A stretch of DNA of 64,000 nucleotides. It comes from Telmatospirillum sp. J64-1 (lineage in GTDB: Bacteria > Pseudomonadota > Alphaproteobacteria > Rhodospirillales > Magnetospirillaceae). Below, piece after piece: positions 43,372-53,353 of the stretch (the first letter of the stretch is position 1; the number at the start of each line of letters is the position of its first letter). Made by a program: the position numbers and the translations under genes. Under the pieces are notes generated by a model. The model ran no database searches and was not told the origin of the DNA. It worked only from the letters and a program-made list of their open reading frames with translations. The stretch is taken from positions 124,001 through 188,000 of the forward strand of contig NZ_SBHN01000007.1 of NCBI RefSeq assembly GCF_006980715.1. Direction: 5' to 3'.

Positions 43372-43388
43372 TTGAGAAGGTAGACAAA

Positions 43389-44057
43389 ATGATAGGGCGA
43401 CGAACTTTCGTAATAGGCGCAACATCAGCCCTTTTGACAGGCTGCGGCGAGACTACAATGGGGCAGGCTACGGACACCTTAATGTTCGCAATGGGGCGCA
43501 GTCCCTCCCCTGACATTGATTTTGCCGCCTTCCGACAATCCCCATACGCTTCCATGTCTGCCAAAGCTGGGTCAGGCCCTCTTTCGGTCATCGTATTGGG
43601 CCGGATCGACGGGCGCGACCTGCATTGGTTTTCGGCCGACCGCGCTGCCATAATTACGCGCGGCGGACGTCTAGTCGCCACAGCCGGGTTTCCACAGAAT
43701 TTGCGCCACACACAAAATCTTGAGCAAGATCCCATCGCCAACCAGCACCCCGTCACAGGCCTCCCCTCGCTCTCAGAGGCCAAGACAAGGCGAATGGTCG
43801 ATTTGGAATATGAGAACCGTTTCGGGGTGCCCATCCGCTCCCGCTTCGAAATTCAGGGAGAAACGGCAATTAACATCCATGGCCTTAGCCATAATGTAAC
43901 AGAAGTACGCGAGTATTGTGATGCGGAAAGTTTTCAATGGTCTTTTGAAAACCGCTTCTGGCAGGACAAAACAGGCTTTACGTGGATGAGTGTACAGCAT
44001 TTTCTGCCTGACACCCCGGCCATTGAACTGGCCGTACTCAAACCAGCCGCTGTCTAG
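43389..44057 (+). CDS. yjbF: YjbF/GfcB-family lipoprotein
   Basis: A 222-aa lipoprotein. The N-terminus IGRRTFVIGATSALLTGCGE has a lipobox LLTGC. Family features are a beta-rich body (ADRAAIITRGGRLVATAGFP is the characteristic strand pair) and DLEYENRFGVPIRSRFEIQG. It belongs to the YjbF/GfcB polysaccharide lipoprotein family, which acts with YjbE/GfcA, GfcC and YjbH/GfcD in secretion of group 4 capsule or Yjb exopolysaccharide. It is transcribed divergently from the SLBB-yjbH pair, unlike the single operon in E. coli. Confidence 0.85.
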   Translation: MIGRRTFVIGATSALLTGCGETTMGQATDTLMFAMGRSPSPDIDFAAFRQSPYASMSAKAGSGPLSVIVLGRIDGRDLHWFSADRAAIITRGGRLVATAGFPQNLRHTQNLEQDPIANQHPVTGLPSLSEAKTRRMVDLEYENRFGVPIRSRFEIQGETAINIHGLSHNVTEVREYCDAESFQWSFENRFWQDKTGFTWMSVQHFLPDTPAIELAVLKPAAV

Positions 44058-44120
44058 CTACCCACACTGGCACAAGCCCCTATACCACTCCATACCTGGA
44101 AACAGGCCTGATACAGGCAT

Positions 44121-44155
44121 AAAAAAGGCTATCGGTAAAACCGATAGCCTTTTTG
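44121..44155. terminator. Bidirectional terminator between yjbF and yjbE
   Basis: A stem of 14 base pairs (AAAAAGGCTATCGG / CCGATAGCCTTTTT) with a TAAAA loop lies between the convergent stops of yjbF and the yjbE-like gene. A-runs on the left and T-runs on the right make it work in both directions. Confidence 0.92.
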
Positions 44156-44179
44156 CCTGCCTATACAGCAGCAAGATGC

Positions 44180-44488
44180 TTAGCGGGCCGTGCCGGTTGT
44201 GCCGGTTGAACCGGTGGTACCAGTCGTGCCACTATTGCTGCTGTTGCTAGCCGCCGCAACAGCAACGCCAACCGCAGCCGCAACACCGACACCAGCAGCA
44301 AAGACACCAGCCGTCACACCACCCGCAGCAGCAGCACCGGCACCGGCCGCACCAGCAGCGGCACCACCGGTACCAGCGCCGGCACCCGCAGCAGCACCAC
44401 TTTCAGCCCCTTGGGCATGCACCGCAGCAGGAGCCGCCACGAGAGCAAGGGCCACGAACGCGCTTGAGATCTTTTTCACGAGAGGCAT
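44180..44488 (-). CDS. yjbE: YjbE/GfcA-like small Gly/Ala/Thr-rich exported protein
   Basis: A 102-aa protein. ATG 44488 follows AGGGGG; the frame is open 11 codons further but without a site. Signal peptide: about residues 1-25 (AFVALALVAAPAAVHAQ). Then a Gly-Ala-rich hydrophobic stretch (GAGAAAAGGVTAGVFAAGVG) that could cross the membrane, and a Ser/Thr/Gly tail (SNSSNSGTTGTTGSTGTTGT) ending TAR. GfcA and YjbE of E. coli share this layout and Thr-rich end, but homology of such low-complexity proteins is hard to prove. The adjacent yjbF strongly supports it. Confidence 0.75.
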   Translation of the reverse strand: MPLVKKISSAFVALALVAAPAAVHAQGAESGAAAGAGAGTGGAAAGAAGAGAAAAGGVTAGVFAAGVGVAAAVGVAVAAASNSSNSGTTGTTGSTGTTGTAR

Positions 44489-44677
44489 TTTTCCCCCTAG
44501 GATAGCTTGGAACGAACGCAACCTTTATCTCCGTTTGCGCAACGAGAAACAAGCCCTCTTTCGCTGCAACACCCCTTCTGCCACAACTTAATTACAGCAT
44601 CCTCCCCCCGCGCTCCCCTACACTAGACCGCGCGAGGAGGGCGAAAAAACAGCAGAAGACAGTACGCCACCAGATTT

Positions 44678-45265
44678 ATGACAAAAACATTTCCTACCCA
44701 ACCCGCGCTTCGGCTCTTTCATCCACACCCTACCCATAATTCGCGAATCTGCGCGCTCCTCATGCTTGTCCTGGCCTTGCTATGGAGCCCTGCTTCCGCC
44801 AAAGCAAGCGAATGCGCCACTCTTGCCGCCCAGGCAGAAGAGATGTTTGAAATTCCGCGCTGGATCCTGCAGGCAGTTGTCATGACGGAAAGCAGCAATC
44901 ATCCCTACGCCCTGAATGTGGACGGCCAAGCTTTCTATCCGGCAACCAAAACCGAGGCCTCGGCCCTTCTGCATAACCACCTTGAGAGCGCGGACAACAT
45001 AGATGTGGGTTGCGGACAGATTTCCCTACGCCATCACCCGCATTATTTCCGGGACATGCCGGACCTCGCGCTGGATCCGTGGTTCAACATCGTTTATGCG
45101 GCAAAATTTTTAATAGAGAACAAGCTGCGCTTCGGCACCTGGACCGAGGCCGTGGCGCATTACCATTCCGGCAATGCGGAACGCCGCCATGCTTATGTCT
45201 GCCGTGTGGCCCGGAATCTGACAATTCTCGCCGGACAGAAAGGGGCACATGTAGAAGAATGCTGA
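44678..45265 (+). CDS. Lytic transglycosylase SLT-domain protein
   Basis: A 195-aa exported protein with a signal segment at about 25-43 (ICALLMLVLALLWSPASAKA). The SLT core begins EMFEIPRWILQAVVMTESS, with the catalytic Glu at residue 71 in MTESSNHPYALNVDG. Then come the IDVGCGQISLRHHPHYF segment with the conserved GxxQ(I/M) motif and a C-terminal AVAHYHSGNAERRHAYVCRV matching the A-x-YN-G-region of the fold. It cleaves peptidoglycan with formation of an anhydro product, probably opening the wall for the polysaccharide or curli export complex. Three conserved-looking Cys in the mature part may form disulfides. It is divergent from yjbE. Confidence 0.85.
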   Translation: MTKTFPTQPALRLFHPHPTHNSRICALLMLVLALLWSPASAKASECATLAAQAEEMFEIPRWILQAVVMTESSNHPYALNVDGQAFYPATKTEASALLHNHLESADNIDVGCGQISLRHHPHYFRDMPDLALDPWFNIVYAAKFLIENKLRFGTWTEAVAHYHSGNAERRHAYVCRVARNLTILAGQKGAHVEEC

Positions 45266-45289
45266 CGATCGCGCTTGCTTCAAAAGCAA

Positions 45290-45322
45290 AAGCCCTCGGA
45301 AATTGAATATTTCCGAGGGCTT
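45290..45322. terminator. Terminator hairpin between transglycosylase gene and tRNA-Gln
   Basis: A perfect 14-base-pair stem (AAGCCCTCGGAAAT / ATTTCCGAGGGCTT) with a five-base loop lies between the convergent transglycosylase and tRNA genes. The flanking sequence is A-rich on the left (helping the tRNA direction) and only short T on the right. Confidence 0.8.
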
Positions 45323-45324
45323 AT

Positions 45325-45398
45325 TGGCTGGGGGACTAGGATTCGAACCTAGGCTGGCGGAGTCAGAGTCCGCTGTCCTACCACTAGACGATCCCCCA
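45325..45398 (-). tRNA. tRNA-Gln (anticodon CTG)
   Basis: A 74-nt tRNA on the minus strand. Acceptor stem TGGGGGA pairs with TCCCCCA followed by G and an encoded CCA. The D-arm contains TCTAGTGGTAGGA, the anticodon stem is GCGGA/TCCGC around the loop CTCTGAC with anticodon CTG (codon CAG), and the T-arm is CTAGG-TTCGAAT-CCTAG. All four stems close. A hairpin terminator lies directly downstream. Confidence 0.96.
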
Positions 45399-45730
45399 TC
45401 AGGTCGGCTCCGGGCTATTTAATGGTCCGAAACCGTCATGTCAACCCATCGCAGCACAAAGTTCCGGTCGGCCGATAATCGCCAGTTTCGCCGCTAACGG
45501 CCCTGTCGTTCATCGCCGAACCCGCCCTTGTGCTTGGACCGGGTCAACGCGAGAGGCCGGCTTTCTATCATGGTGATCGGGCCTTGGCGAGAGGTTTTTG
45601 AAGAAAATTTGGGTGGGGTTGTTCCTCCTTTGATGCAGGTCAGGCCAAATGAGGGGTTTCCCGGGGCCGGTAGGGGCACTAGAATGGCTGCTTCTATAGT
45701 GCCCGCCTGCATACTTGGCCGCCTTCCGGA
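45399..45730. other. Intergenic region between tRNA-Gln and ppx/gppA
   Basis: A 332-base gap that should contain the tRNA promoter (minus) and the ppx/gppA promoter (plus). A 25-codon minus-strand frame ending ERQGR (stop near 45494) has an ATG but no clear ribosome-binding site. No other structure seen. Confidence 0.45.
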
Positions 45731-46795
45731 GTGTACCCGACCTTGTCCGCCTTGCCTTCGAACCTCACCCAAGCCCCCGGCCGCTCCGCCGCCGCCCGGC
45801 AAGGGGGACGGCGTGGGCGTGCGCGGAACGACCTATGCGCGGCGCTGGATCTGGGCACCAACAATTGCCGCATGCTGATCGCCCATCCCGCCGGCCGCGG
45901 CTTTCGCGTCGTCGATGCCTTCTCCCGCGCCACCCGCCTGGGGGAAGGCCTGAGCAGCAGCGGCGTCCTGTCCGATGCCGCCATGGAACGCACCATCCAG
46001 GCCCTGTCGCGCTGCACCGAGAAGATGCGCCGGGCCGGAGTCTCGCGCATGCGGGCGGTCGCCACGGAAGCCTGCCGCCGCGCCGCCAATGGCAGCGAAT
46101 TCCTGGAACGCACCGCCATGGCGACCGGGCTGGACCTGGAGATCATCTCGCCCACCGAGGAAGCCCGGCTGGCCCTGGCTGGCTGCGCGCCCCTCCTTGA
46201 CCACCGCCTGCCCCATGCCCTGGTCTTCGATATTGGCGGCGGCTCGACCGAATTGATGTGGGTCCGCCGCAATCCCGGTGCGCCCCCCAGCATGACCGGT
46301 GTGCTGTCGCTGCCCCTGGGCGTCGTGACGCTGGGCGAATTGTTCGGCCATCTCCTGCAAGACCTCGACGGCTATGACGAGGTGGTGGACAGGATCGCCC
46401 AGGCCATCCAGCCTTTCGACCGGCAATACGGCATTACCGCCCAGGTGATGCGGGGCAAGGCCCAGATGCTGGGCACGTCCGGCACCGTCACCACGCTGGG
46501 GGGGATCCTGCTCGGCCTGCCGCGCTACGAGCGCCGCGCCGTGGATGGGCTGTTCATGAATTTCGACGACGTGGAACAGGTCAGCCGCGCCCTGGCCGGC
46601 ATGTCCCACGAAGATCGCGTGGCCCATCCCTGTATCGGACGCGACCGTGCCGATCTTGTCGTGGCTGGCTGCGCCATCCTCGCCGCCATATGTAAGGTAT
46701 GGCCGGTGGGCCGCCTGCGCGTCGCCGATCGCGGCCTGCGCGAAGGCATGCTGTTCGAAATGATGCGGGCGCGCCCCCTTCTCGCAGCGGAATAG
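45731..46795 (+). CDS. Ppx/GppA-family phosphatase
   Basis: A 354-aa member of the exopolyphosphatase/guanosine pentaphosphatase family (ASKHA ATPase fold). Phosphate-binding loop 1 is [15 protein letters not shown] at about 37-51. Then come [34 protein letters not shown], loop 2 [29 protein letters not shown] and [11 protein letters not shown]. It hydrolyses polyphosphate or pppGpp, so it links to stringent signalling or phosphate storage; which one cannot be told. The start is GTG 45731 with about 35 variable residues before the fold; a later GTG start is possible. It precedes rlmE by five bases. Confidence 0.88.
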   Translation: MYPTLSALPSNLTQAPGRSAAARQGGRRGRARNDLCAALDLGTNNCRMLIAHPAGRGFRVVDAFSRATRLGEGLSSSGVLSDAAMERTIQALSRCTEKMRRAGVSRMRAVATEACRRAANGSEFLERTAMATGLDLEIISPTEEARLALAGCAPLLDHRLPHALVFDIGGGSTELMWVRRNPGAPPSMTGVLSLPLGVVTLGELFGHLLQDLDGYDEVVDRIAQAIQPFDRQYGITAQVMRGKAQMLGTSGTVTTLGGILLGLPRYERRAVDGLFMNFDDVEQVSRALAGMSHEDRVAHPCIGRDRADLVVAGCAILAAICKVWPVGRLRVADRGLREGMLFEMMRARPLLAAE

Positions 46796-46800
46796 ATGTA

Positions 46801-47544
46801 ATGAGCAAAACCAAGAGTGCCCTCGGGGGCGGCCGCCAGTCCAGCGGCCGCGGCAACCGCATGCTGGCCGAGCGGGTGAAGACCGCCCGCGGCCGCAAGC
46901 CGTCCTCGACCCGCTGGCTGCAACGCCAGCTCAACGACCCCTATGTCATCGAGGCCAAGCGCCAGGGCTGGCGGTCCCGCGCCGCCTTCAAGCTGATCGA
47001 GCTGGATGACCGCTTCCACCTGCTCAAGCCCGGCAAGCGCGTCGTCGACCTGGGCGCCGCCCCCGGTGGCTGGACGCAGGTGGCGGTACAGCGCGTGAGG
47101 TCGGAACATCCCGGCGGCGGCAAGGTGGTCGGCATCGACATCCTGGAATGGGAACCCGTGCCCGGCGCCACGGTGCTGGTCGGCGACTTCCTGGCCGACG
47201 ACGCCCCCGACCGCCTGAAGCAGGCCCTGGACGGCCCGGCCGACGTCGTGCTGTCCGACATGGCCGCGCCCACCACCGGCCATCCGCCGACGGACCATCT
47301 GCGCATCATCGGCCTAGTCGAAGTGGCCCTGGCCTTCGCCGAGGAAGTTCTGGCCCCCGGCGGCGCCTTCGTCGCCAAGGTCTTCCAGGGCGGCACCGAG
47401 AAGAGCCTGCTCGACTGGCTGAAGCGCGACTTCGAAACGGTCCGCCACGCCAAACCCCCGGCCAGCCGCCCCGGCTCGCCCGAGGCCTATGTGGTCGCCA
47501 CCGGCTTCCGGGGACGGAAGGAAGAAACGCAAAGGGAGGAATAG
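46801..47544 (+). CDS. rlmE: 23S rRNA (uridine2552-2'-O)-methyltransferase
   Basis: A 247-aa RlmE/FtsJ enzyme. A basic N-terminal extension (about 35 residues, [20 protein letters not shown]) binds RNA. The core has [20 protein letters not shown] with the first catalytic Lys, [19 protein letters not shown] (SAM motif I), [20 protein letters not shown] with the catalytic Asp, and [11 protein letters not shown] with the second Lys. It methylates U2552 in the A-loop late in 50S assembly. ATG 46801 comes directly after the ppx/gppA stop. Confidence 0.94.
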   Translation: MSKTKSALGGGRQSSGRGNRMLAERVKTARGRKPSSTRWLQRQLNDPYVIEAKRQGWRSRAAFKLIELDDRFHLLKPGKRVVDLGAAPGGWTQVAVQRVRSEHPGGGKVVGIDILEWEPVPGATVLVGDFLADDAPDRLKQALDGPADVVLSDMAAPTTGHPPTDHLRIIGLVEVALAFAEEVLAPGGAFVAKVFQGGTEKSLLDWLKRDFETVRHAKPPASRPGSPEAYVVATGFRGRKEETQREE

Positions 47545-47569
47545 GGTTCTTGGGCTCTGCCCGAACCCG

Positions 47570-47606
47570 CTGGGGCCCTGGGCCCCAGCCCTCCCGGAAC
47601 TTCCGG
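47570..47606. repeat. Double-hairpin extragenic element (REP-like)
   Basis: Two adjacent GC-rich inverted repeats in the 251-base gap before guaB: CTGGGGCCC/GGGCCCCAG (47570-47588) and CCGGAA/TTCCGG (about 47594-47606). They are preceded by GGGCTCTGCCCGAACCCG, of a style common in repeated extragenic elements of Rhodospirillales. No T-run follows, so it is not a standard terminator. No second copy was noticed in this window. Confidence 0.45.
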
Positions 47607-47765
47607 AAGGCAGAAGCCCTTGCCGTTGATCTGGCGCCGACAGGACAGCGCCCCGCATTCTTCTCCGCCCCTTTTCCCTTAAGCCTGCAAGGGATTTCGA
47701 TCCCTCCAAATTCGTCCTTGACCAGTACGAAGCATCGCTTGGCAGAAGACCGAGAATGTGTATGA

Positions 47766-49259
<1,494 letters not shown>

Positions 49260-49266
49260 GCCGAGG

Positions 49267-50601
49267 GTGACACCTGCCGCCCGCCTGCAGGCCGCCATCG
49301 AATTGTTGGCCGAGATCGCGGAGAACCCGCGTCCGGCCGACGGTACGGTGTCGGCCTTTTTCCGCGCGCGCCGCTATGTCGGCGCCAAGGATCGCCGCGC
49401 CATTTCCGAACGGGTCTATGGTGTGCTGCGCCGCCGCGCCCGGCTGGACTGGTGGATCGCCCGCGTCGGCACGCCTTCAGGCGGCCCGATGGAGGACCGC
49501 GACTCACGCCTGCGCGTCCTGGCCGACTTGGCCCTGACCGACAAGGCCACGCCCGAGGAGATCCAGGAACTCTTCGCCCAAGGTCCCCATGCGCCCGAGC
49601 CCCTGGCGCCCGGTGAACGCCGCTTCATGGGGGCGCTGGCCGGCAAGCCCTTGTTCCACGCCGAGATGCCGGGATGGGTGCGGGCCGAATATCCGGAATG
49701 GATCGAGCCGCTATTGGCCGAGCTGTTCGGCGAGAACATTCCCGCCGAAATGGGGGCGATGCGCGATGAAGCGCCGCTGGATCTGCGTGCCAACACCCTG
49801 AAGGCCACGCGCGAGCAGGCCATCGCCGCCTTGGCAGCGGAAGGGATCGAGGCCAGTCCGACGAAATTGTCGCCGCTGGGCCTGCGGCTTCCCGCGCGCG
49901 TCTCGCTGATGAGCCTGAAGGCCTTCCGCAACGGCTTGGTGGAAGTGCAGGACGAGGGCTCGCAGCTCGTGGCCCTGCTGACCGGAGCCGCGCCGGGCCA
50001 TGCCGTGGTCGATTTCTGCGCCGGTGCCGGGGGCAAGACCCTGGCCCTGGCCGCCAGCATGAAGAACAGCGGCCGGCTGGTCGCCTGCGATGTCGGCGAG
50101 GGCCGCATCAACCGCGCCCAGGAACGCCTGCGCCGGGCGGGCGTCCATAACGTCTCGACCCGCGTGCTGAGCAGCGAAAGCGACAAATGGGTCAAGCGCG
50201 CCGCCCAATCCTATGACCGTGTCCTCGTCGATGCGCCCTGCACCGGCACCGGCACCTGGCGGCGCAATCCCGATGCCAAATGGCGCCTGAAGCCGGAAAC
50301 GCTGGCCGACCTGACGGCCTTGCAAAGCCGCATCCTCGATTCGGCCCAACGCTTGGTGAAGCCGGGCGGGCGTCTCGTCTACGCCACCTGCTCGATCCTG
50401 CCCGCCGAGAACGAGGAACGGGTCGAAGCCTTCCTGGCCGCCCATCCCGATTTCCGCGCAATCCCCCTTCCCCAGGCCTGGACGGAAACCCTCGGCACAT
50501 CCTGCCCCTTCCCGGGTCCCTGGCTGCGCCTGTCGCCGCTGGCCCAAGGCACCGACGGCTTCTTCGCCGCCGTGCTGGAACGGCAGGCCGAAGCCTCCTG
50601 A
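49267..50601 (+). CDS. rsmB: 16S rRNA cytosine-C5 methyltransferase (RsmB/NOP type)
   Basis: A 444-aa RNA methyltransferase. I start at GTG 49267 (VTPAARLQAAIELLAEI), just after guaB; earlier starts lie inside guaB. The NusB-like N-terminal domain (FFRARRYVGAKDRRAISERV) is followed by the Rossmann core: VVDFCAGAGGKTLALAA (motif I), VDAPCTGTGTWRRNPDAKW with the release Cys (motif IV) and LVYATCSILPAENEERV with the catalytic Cys (motif VI). The target is probably C967 of 16S rRNA, by family; the exact site is not proven by sequence. Confidence 0.9.
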   Translation: MTPAARLQAAIELLAEIAENPRPADGTVSAFFRARRYVGAKDRRAISERVYGVLRRRARLDWWIARVGTPSGGPMEDRDSRLRVLADLALTDKATPEEIQELFAQGPHAPEPLAPGERRFMGALAGKPLFHAEMPGWVRAEYPEWIEPLLAELFGENIPAEMGAMRDEAPLDLRANTLKATREQAIAALAAEGIEASPTKLSPLGLRLPARVSLMSLKAFRNGLVEVQDEGSQLVALLTGAAPGHAVVDFCAGAGGKTLALAASMKNSGRLVACDVGEGRINRAQERLRRAGVHNVSTRVLSSESDKWVKRAAQSYDRVLVDAPCTGTGTWRRNPDAKWRLKPETLADLTALQSRILDSAQRLVKPGGRLVYATCSILPAENEERVEAFLAAHPDFRAIPLPQAWTETLGTSCPFPGPWLRLSPLAQGTDGFFAAVLERQAEAS

Positions 50602-50616
50602 CCCCGACGAAAGAAT

Positions 50617-50646
50617 GCCGCCCGCCTCCATCCGGAAGCGGGCGGC
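50617..50646 (-). terminator. Hairpin after the DUF1328 gene
   Basis: Arms GCCGCCCGC and GCGGGCGGC with a 12-base loop. On the minus strand it is followed by ATTCTTT and lies 26 bases past the DUF1328 stop. It can also stall plus-strand transcription from rsmB. Confidence 0.6.
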
Positions 50647-50671
50647 AAAGCTCATGCTTGCTTTATGCTGT

Positions 50672-50854
50672 TCATACTGGTCCCTTGCCGCCTCGTCCCC
50701 TGAACAAACCGAACAACAGGGCAACGACGAAAAGAACCAGGAAGATGAAGAAGAGTATCTGGGCAATCTCAACCGCAACGGTTGCTACTCCGGCAAAGCC
50801 GAAAAATGCCGCAACCAGGGCGACCACAAGGAAAATGGCGGCCCAATAAAGCAT
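50672..50854 (-). CDS. DUF1328 small membrane protein (YtjA-like)
   Basis: A 60-aa protein with two membrane helices: [19 protein letters not shown] and [19 protein letters not shown], ending in a basic, Gly-rich tail GRGGKGPV. The opening [10 protein letters not shown] and the GFAG turn are the DUF1328/YtjA signature. ATG 50854 has GGAGG at the right distance. Function unknown; in several bacteria the family is induced by stress. It is convergent with rsmB and divergent from the oxidase gene. Confidence 0.88.
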   Translation of the reverse strand: MLYWAAIFLVVALVAAFFGFAGVATVAVEIAQILFFIFLVLFVVALLFGLFRGRGGKGPV

Positions 50855-50985
50855 CAACGCCTCCTGTCCAGAGAGCCTGTCTTCCCTATGATTTCGCGGT
50901 CCATTCCCGTCGTTTCAACAAGACGGAGCTGGCCCAGAGGTCGTAGTATTAGTCCTAAAGATAGGTTTTCGCTGGAGATTCCGAC

Positions 50986-52383
50986 ATGAATGCGCCCTCC
51001 CTTCCCCCAACCGCCTTGTCCAACGACCTTCTGTCCCAGATGAGGGAAATTCTGGGGGAACGGCTTTCCACTGCCCCGGCCGTGCGCGAACAGCATGGCC
51101 GCGACGAATCCTATCACCTGCCCGCCCCGCCCGACGCCGTGGCCTTCGCGCGCTCGACCGAAGAAGTCGCCGCCCTGGTCAAGCTTTGCGCAGCGCATGA
51201 CGTCCCGGTCATTCCCTTCGGCACCGGCACCTCGCTGGAAGGCCATATCGCGGCAGTGAAGGGCGGCCTGTGCATCGACGTCTCGCAGATGGACGCCATC
51301 CTGGAGGTCCGCCCCGAGGACATGGACGTGACCGTCCAGGCCGGGGTGACGCGCAAGCGCCTGAACGACTTCCTGCGCGATACCGGCCTGTTCTTCCCCA
51401 TCGATCCCGGCGCCGACGCCTCGATCGGCGGCATGGCCGCGACGCGGGCCTCGGGCACCAACGCCGTCCGCTACGGCACCATGCGCGAGAACGTCCTGGG
51501 GCTGACGGTGGTGCTGGCTGACGGCCGCATCATCCGCACCGCGCGCCGCGCCCGCAAATCCGCCGCCGGCTACGACCTGACCCGCCTGTTCGTCGGCTCG
51601 GAAGGAACGCTCGGCATCATCACCGAAGTAACGCTAAAGCTGCACGGCATCCCCGAAGCCATCACGGCGGCCACCTGCCCCTTCCCCAGCCTAGAGGACG
51701 CCGTCAACACGGTGATCGCCACCATCCAGGCCGGCATCCCCGTCGCGCGCATCGAGCTGCTGGACGAAGTCACGGTCGGCGCCGTCAATCGCTATTCCAA
51801 GCTGGACTATCCCGAACAGCCCACGCTGTTCTTCGAATTCCACGGCACGGCACAGGGCGTGGAGGAGCAGGCGGTCATGGCCCAGTCCATCGCCGAGGAT
51901 TTCGGAGGCACCGCATTCAGCTGGGCCAGCAAGGCCGAAGACCGCTCACGGATGTGGCAGGCGCGCCATGACGCCCTCTACGCCTCGCTGGCCCTGCGCC
52001 CCGGCTCGAAGGGCATGAGCACCGATGTCTGCGTGCCGATCTCGCGCCTCGCCCAATGCATTCTGGAAACCCGGGAAGACCTGAAGGACGTTCCCGTCCC
52101 GGCGGCCATCGTCGGCCATGTGGGTGACGGCAACTTCCATGTCGCCTTGATGGTCGATCCGGAGAACAAGGCGGAAATCGAGGCCGTGAAGGCCTTCTCC
52201 CACCGCCTGACACAGCGCGCCATCGCCATGGACGGCACCTGCACCGGCGAGCACGGCATCGGCCTGGGCAAGATGGAGTATCTGCGCGAGGAACTGGGCG
52301 AGGCGGTGGACGTGATGCGTGCCGTCAAGGCCGCCCTCGACCCCAAAGGCATCCTCAATCCCGGCAAGGTGATCGAGGGCTAG
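50986..52383 (+). CDS. FAD-linked 2-hydroxyacid oxidase (GlcD / D-lactate dehydrogenase type)
   Basis: A 465-aa flavoprotein of the FAD_binding_4 / FAD-oxidase_C family. The FAD domain covers about 45-220 (VPVIPFGTGTSLEGHIAAVK, DPGADASIGGMAATRASGTN, LFVGSEGTLGIITEVTLKL). The C-terminal cap has the metal/substrate motif VGHVGDGNFHVALMVDP and GTCTGEHGIGLGKMEYL. It oxidises D-lactate, glycolate or a similar acid, passing electrons to cytochrome c or quinone. No glcE or glcF genes lie beside it, so a stand-alone D-lactate dehydrogenase (cytochrome) is more likely than glycolate oxidase. ATG 50986 is supported by GGAGA upstream. Confidence 0.87.
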   Translation: MNAPSLPPTALSNDLLSQMREILGERLSTAPAVREQHGRDESYHLPAPPDAVAFARSTEEVAALVKLCAAHDVPVIPFGTGTSLEGHIAAVKGGLCIDVSQMDAILEVRPEDMDVTVQAGVTRKRLNDFLRDTGLFFPIDPGADASIGGMAATRASGTNAVRYGTMRENVLGLTVVLADGRIIRTARRARKSAAGYDLTRLFVGSEGTLGIITEVTLKLHGIPEAITAATCPFPSLEDAVNTVIATIQAGIPVARIELLDEVTVGAVNRYSKLDYPEQPTLFFEFHGTAQGVEEQAVMAQSIAEDFGGTAFSWASKAEDRSRMWQARHDALYASLALRPGSKGMSTDVCVPISRLAQCILETREDLKDVPVPAAIVGHVGDGNFHVALMVDPENKAEIEAVKAFSHRLTQRAIAMDGTCTGEHGIGLGKMEYLREELGEAVDVMRAVKAALDPKGILNPGKVIEG

Positions 52384-52435
52384 GAACCTCCGGCGCTTCT
52401 CGCTCGTTCTTCCCGTAAGGACGAGGGAGAAGCGC

Positions 52436-52603
52436 ATGAACGAGGGTACCCCCGACGATCAGGTCTACCGCAATGAACAGGTGCGCCGTCGCGCCTATGA
52501 ATTGTGGGAGAAAGCCGGGCGTCCGCCGGACCGGCATGACGAATTCTGGTTCGAAGCGGAACGCCAGATCGACGAAGGCCAGCCTGCCCGGCAACCGAGT
52601 TGA
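52436..52603 (+). CDS. DUF2934 small protein
   Basis: A 55-aa soluble protein with an ATG behind GAGGGAGAAG. The body EQVRRRAYELWEKAGRPPDR followed by HDEFWFEAERQI is the DUF2934 signature (R..AY.lWe..GrP.g...e.W..Ae...). Role unknown; in alphaproteobacteria these genes are scattered single cistrons. It follows the oxidase gene by 52 bases and precedes a bidirectional terminator. Confidence 0.85.
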   Translation: MNEGTPDDQVYRNEQVRRRAYELWEKAGRPPDRHDEFWFEAERQIDEGQPARQPS

Positions 52604-52756
52604 GGCCGTCACGCCAAGCTGCGAAGGGCATTGGCTGATGCGTCCCTGCCCGGAAGCGGGGCCATAACGGCTGGGAAAAGCTGGTCCAGGAGCCCGAGGC
52701 TCCGGGCCGATGCAGGGCGAACTCCCCGCCCCCTCTTCACCAGCAACCGGAAAAGA

Positions 52757-52789
52757 AAAAGCCCCCGGCCTTTCGGCGCGGGGGCTTTT
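52757..52789. terminator. Bidirectional terminator after atpF
   Basis: Arms AAAAGCCCCCG (52757-52767) and CGGGGGCTTTT (52779-52789). On the minus strand it begins 18 bases after the atpF stop and is followed by further T residues, closing the F0 operon. On the plus strand it ends the DUF2934 transcript. Confidence 0.92.
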
Positions 52790-52806
52790 CCTCGCAAGAC
52801 TGTGCC

Positions 52807-53349
52807 TTAGTGCACGCTCAGCTTCGACGGCAGGTCCTTAATGGCCTCGTCCACCAGAAGCGCGGCACGGTCGGCCGGCAGGTTCTGGGCAATGATCTGG
52901 CGCGTGGCAACCATGGCGATGTCGATGGCGCGGTCGCGCACTTCCTTGGCCGCGGCGGCTTCGGCCTGGGCGATACGCTCCATGGCCTGACGCTCACGGC
53001 GCAGCATGGCGGCGTCCAGGTCCTTGGCGGCCTGGGCGGCGATGCGCTCGGCCTCGGCCTTGGCATGGGCCACGATCTCTTCGGCTTCCTTCATCGCGTC
53101 GCGCTGCTTGCGCTGATAGGTCGCCAGCATTTCCTGGGCCTCTTCACGCAGGTGCACGGCTTCCTCGATGCGGGCGCGGATGCCTTCGGCGCGGTTGTCC
53201 AGGGCATTGGCGATGGCCCGGCCGACCGGACGCCAGGCGAAACCGACGACCAGCAGGAAAGACACCAGCACCCAGAATTCGGGAGCCTGATAGAAGGCGA
53301 CGTGGTCGGTGACCTGTTCGGGAGTGGCGGCAATAGCGGCGGAGATCAT
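52807..53349 (-). CDS. atpF: F0F1 ATP synthase subunit b
   Basis: A 180-aa stator subunit. One N-terminal membrane helix ([19 protein letters not shown], about 26-45) with the conserved Arg after it, then a long charged coiled coil ([40 protein letters not shown]) that reaches the F1 head. It ends [12 protein letters not shown]. It is the last gene of the F0 operon, four bases after the b' gene. Having separate b and b' subunits is typical of alphaproteobacteria and phototrophs. Confidence 0.93.
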   Translation of the reverse strand: MISAAIAATPEQVTDHVAFYQAPEFWVLVSFLLVVGFAWRPVGRAIANALDNRAEGIRARIEEAVHLREEAQEMLATYQRKQRDAMKEAEEIVAHAKAEAERIAAQAAKDLDAAMLRRERQAMERIAQAEAAAAKEVRDRAIDIAMVATRQIIAQNLPADRAALLVDEAIKDLPSKLSVH

Positions 53350-53353
53350 CAGC

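Noticed and set aside
45325-45398. tRNA-Gln as the attachment site of a genomic island covering the polysaccharide genes
   Set aside because: I looked for a second copy of the tRNA 3' end and for an integrase gene in the window and found neither; the tRNA lies at the accessory/core border, but that alone is not evidence.
45494-45571. 25-codon minus-strand frame ending GGFGDERQGR
   Set aside because: It has an ATG and a plausible protein-like C-terminus but no clear ribosome-binding site and no family I recognise; too short to support.
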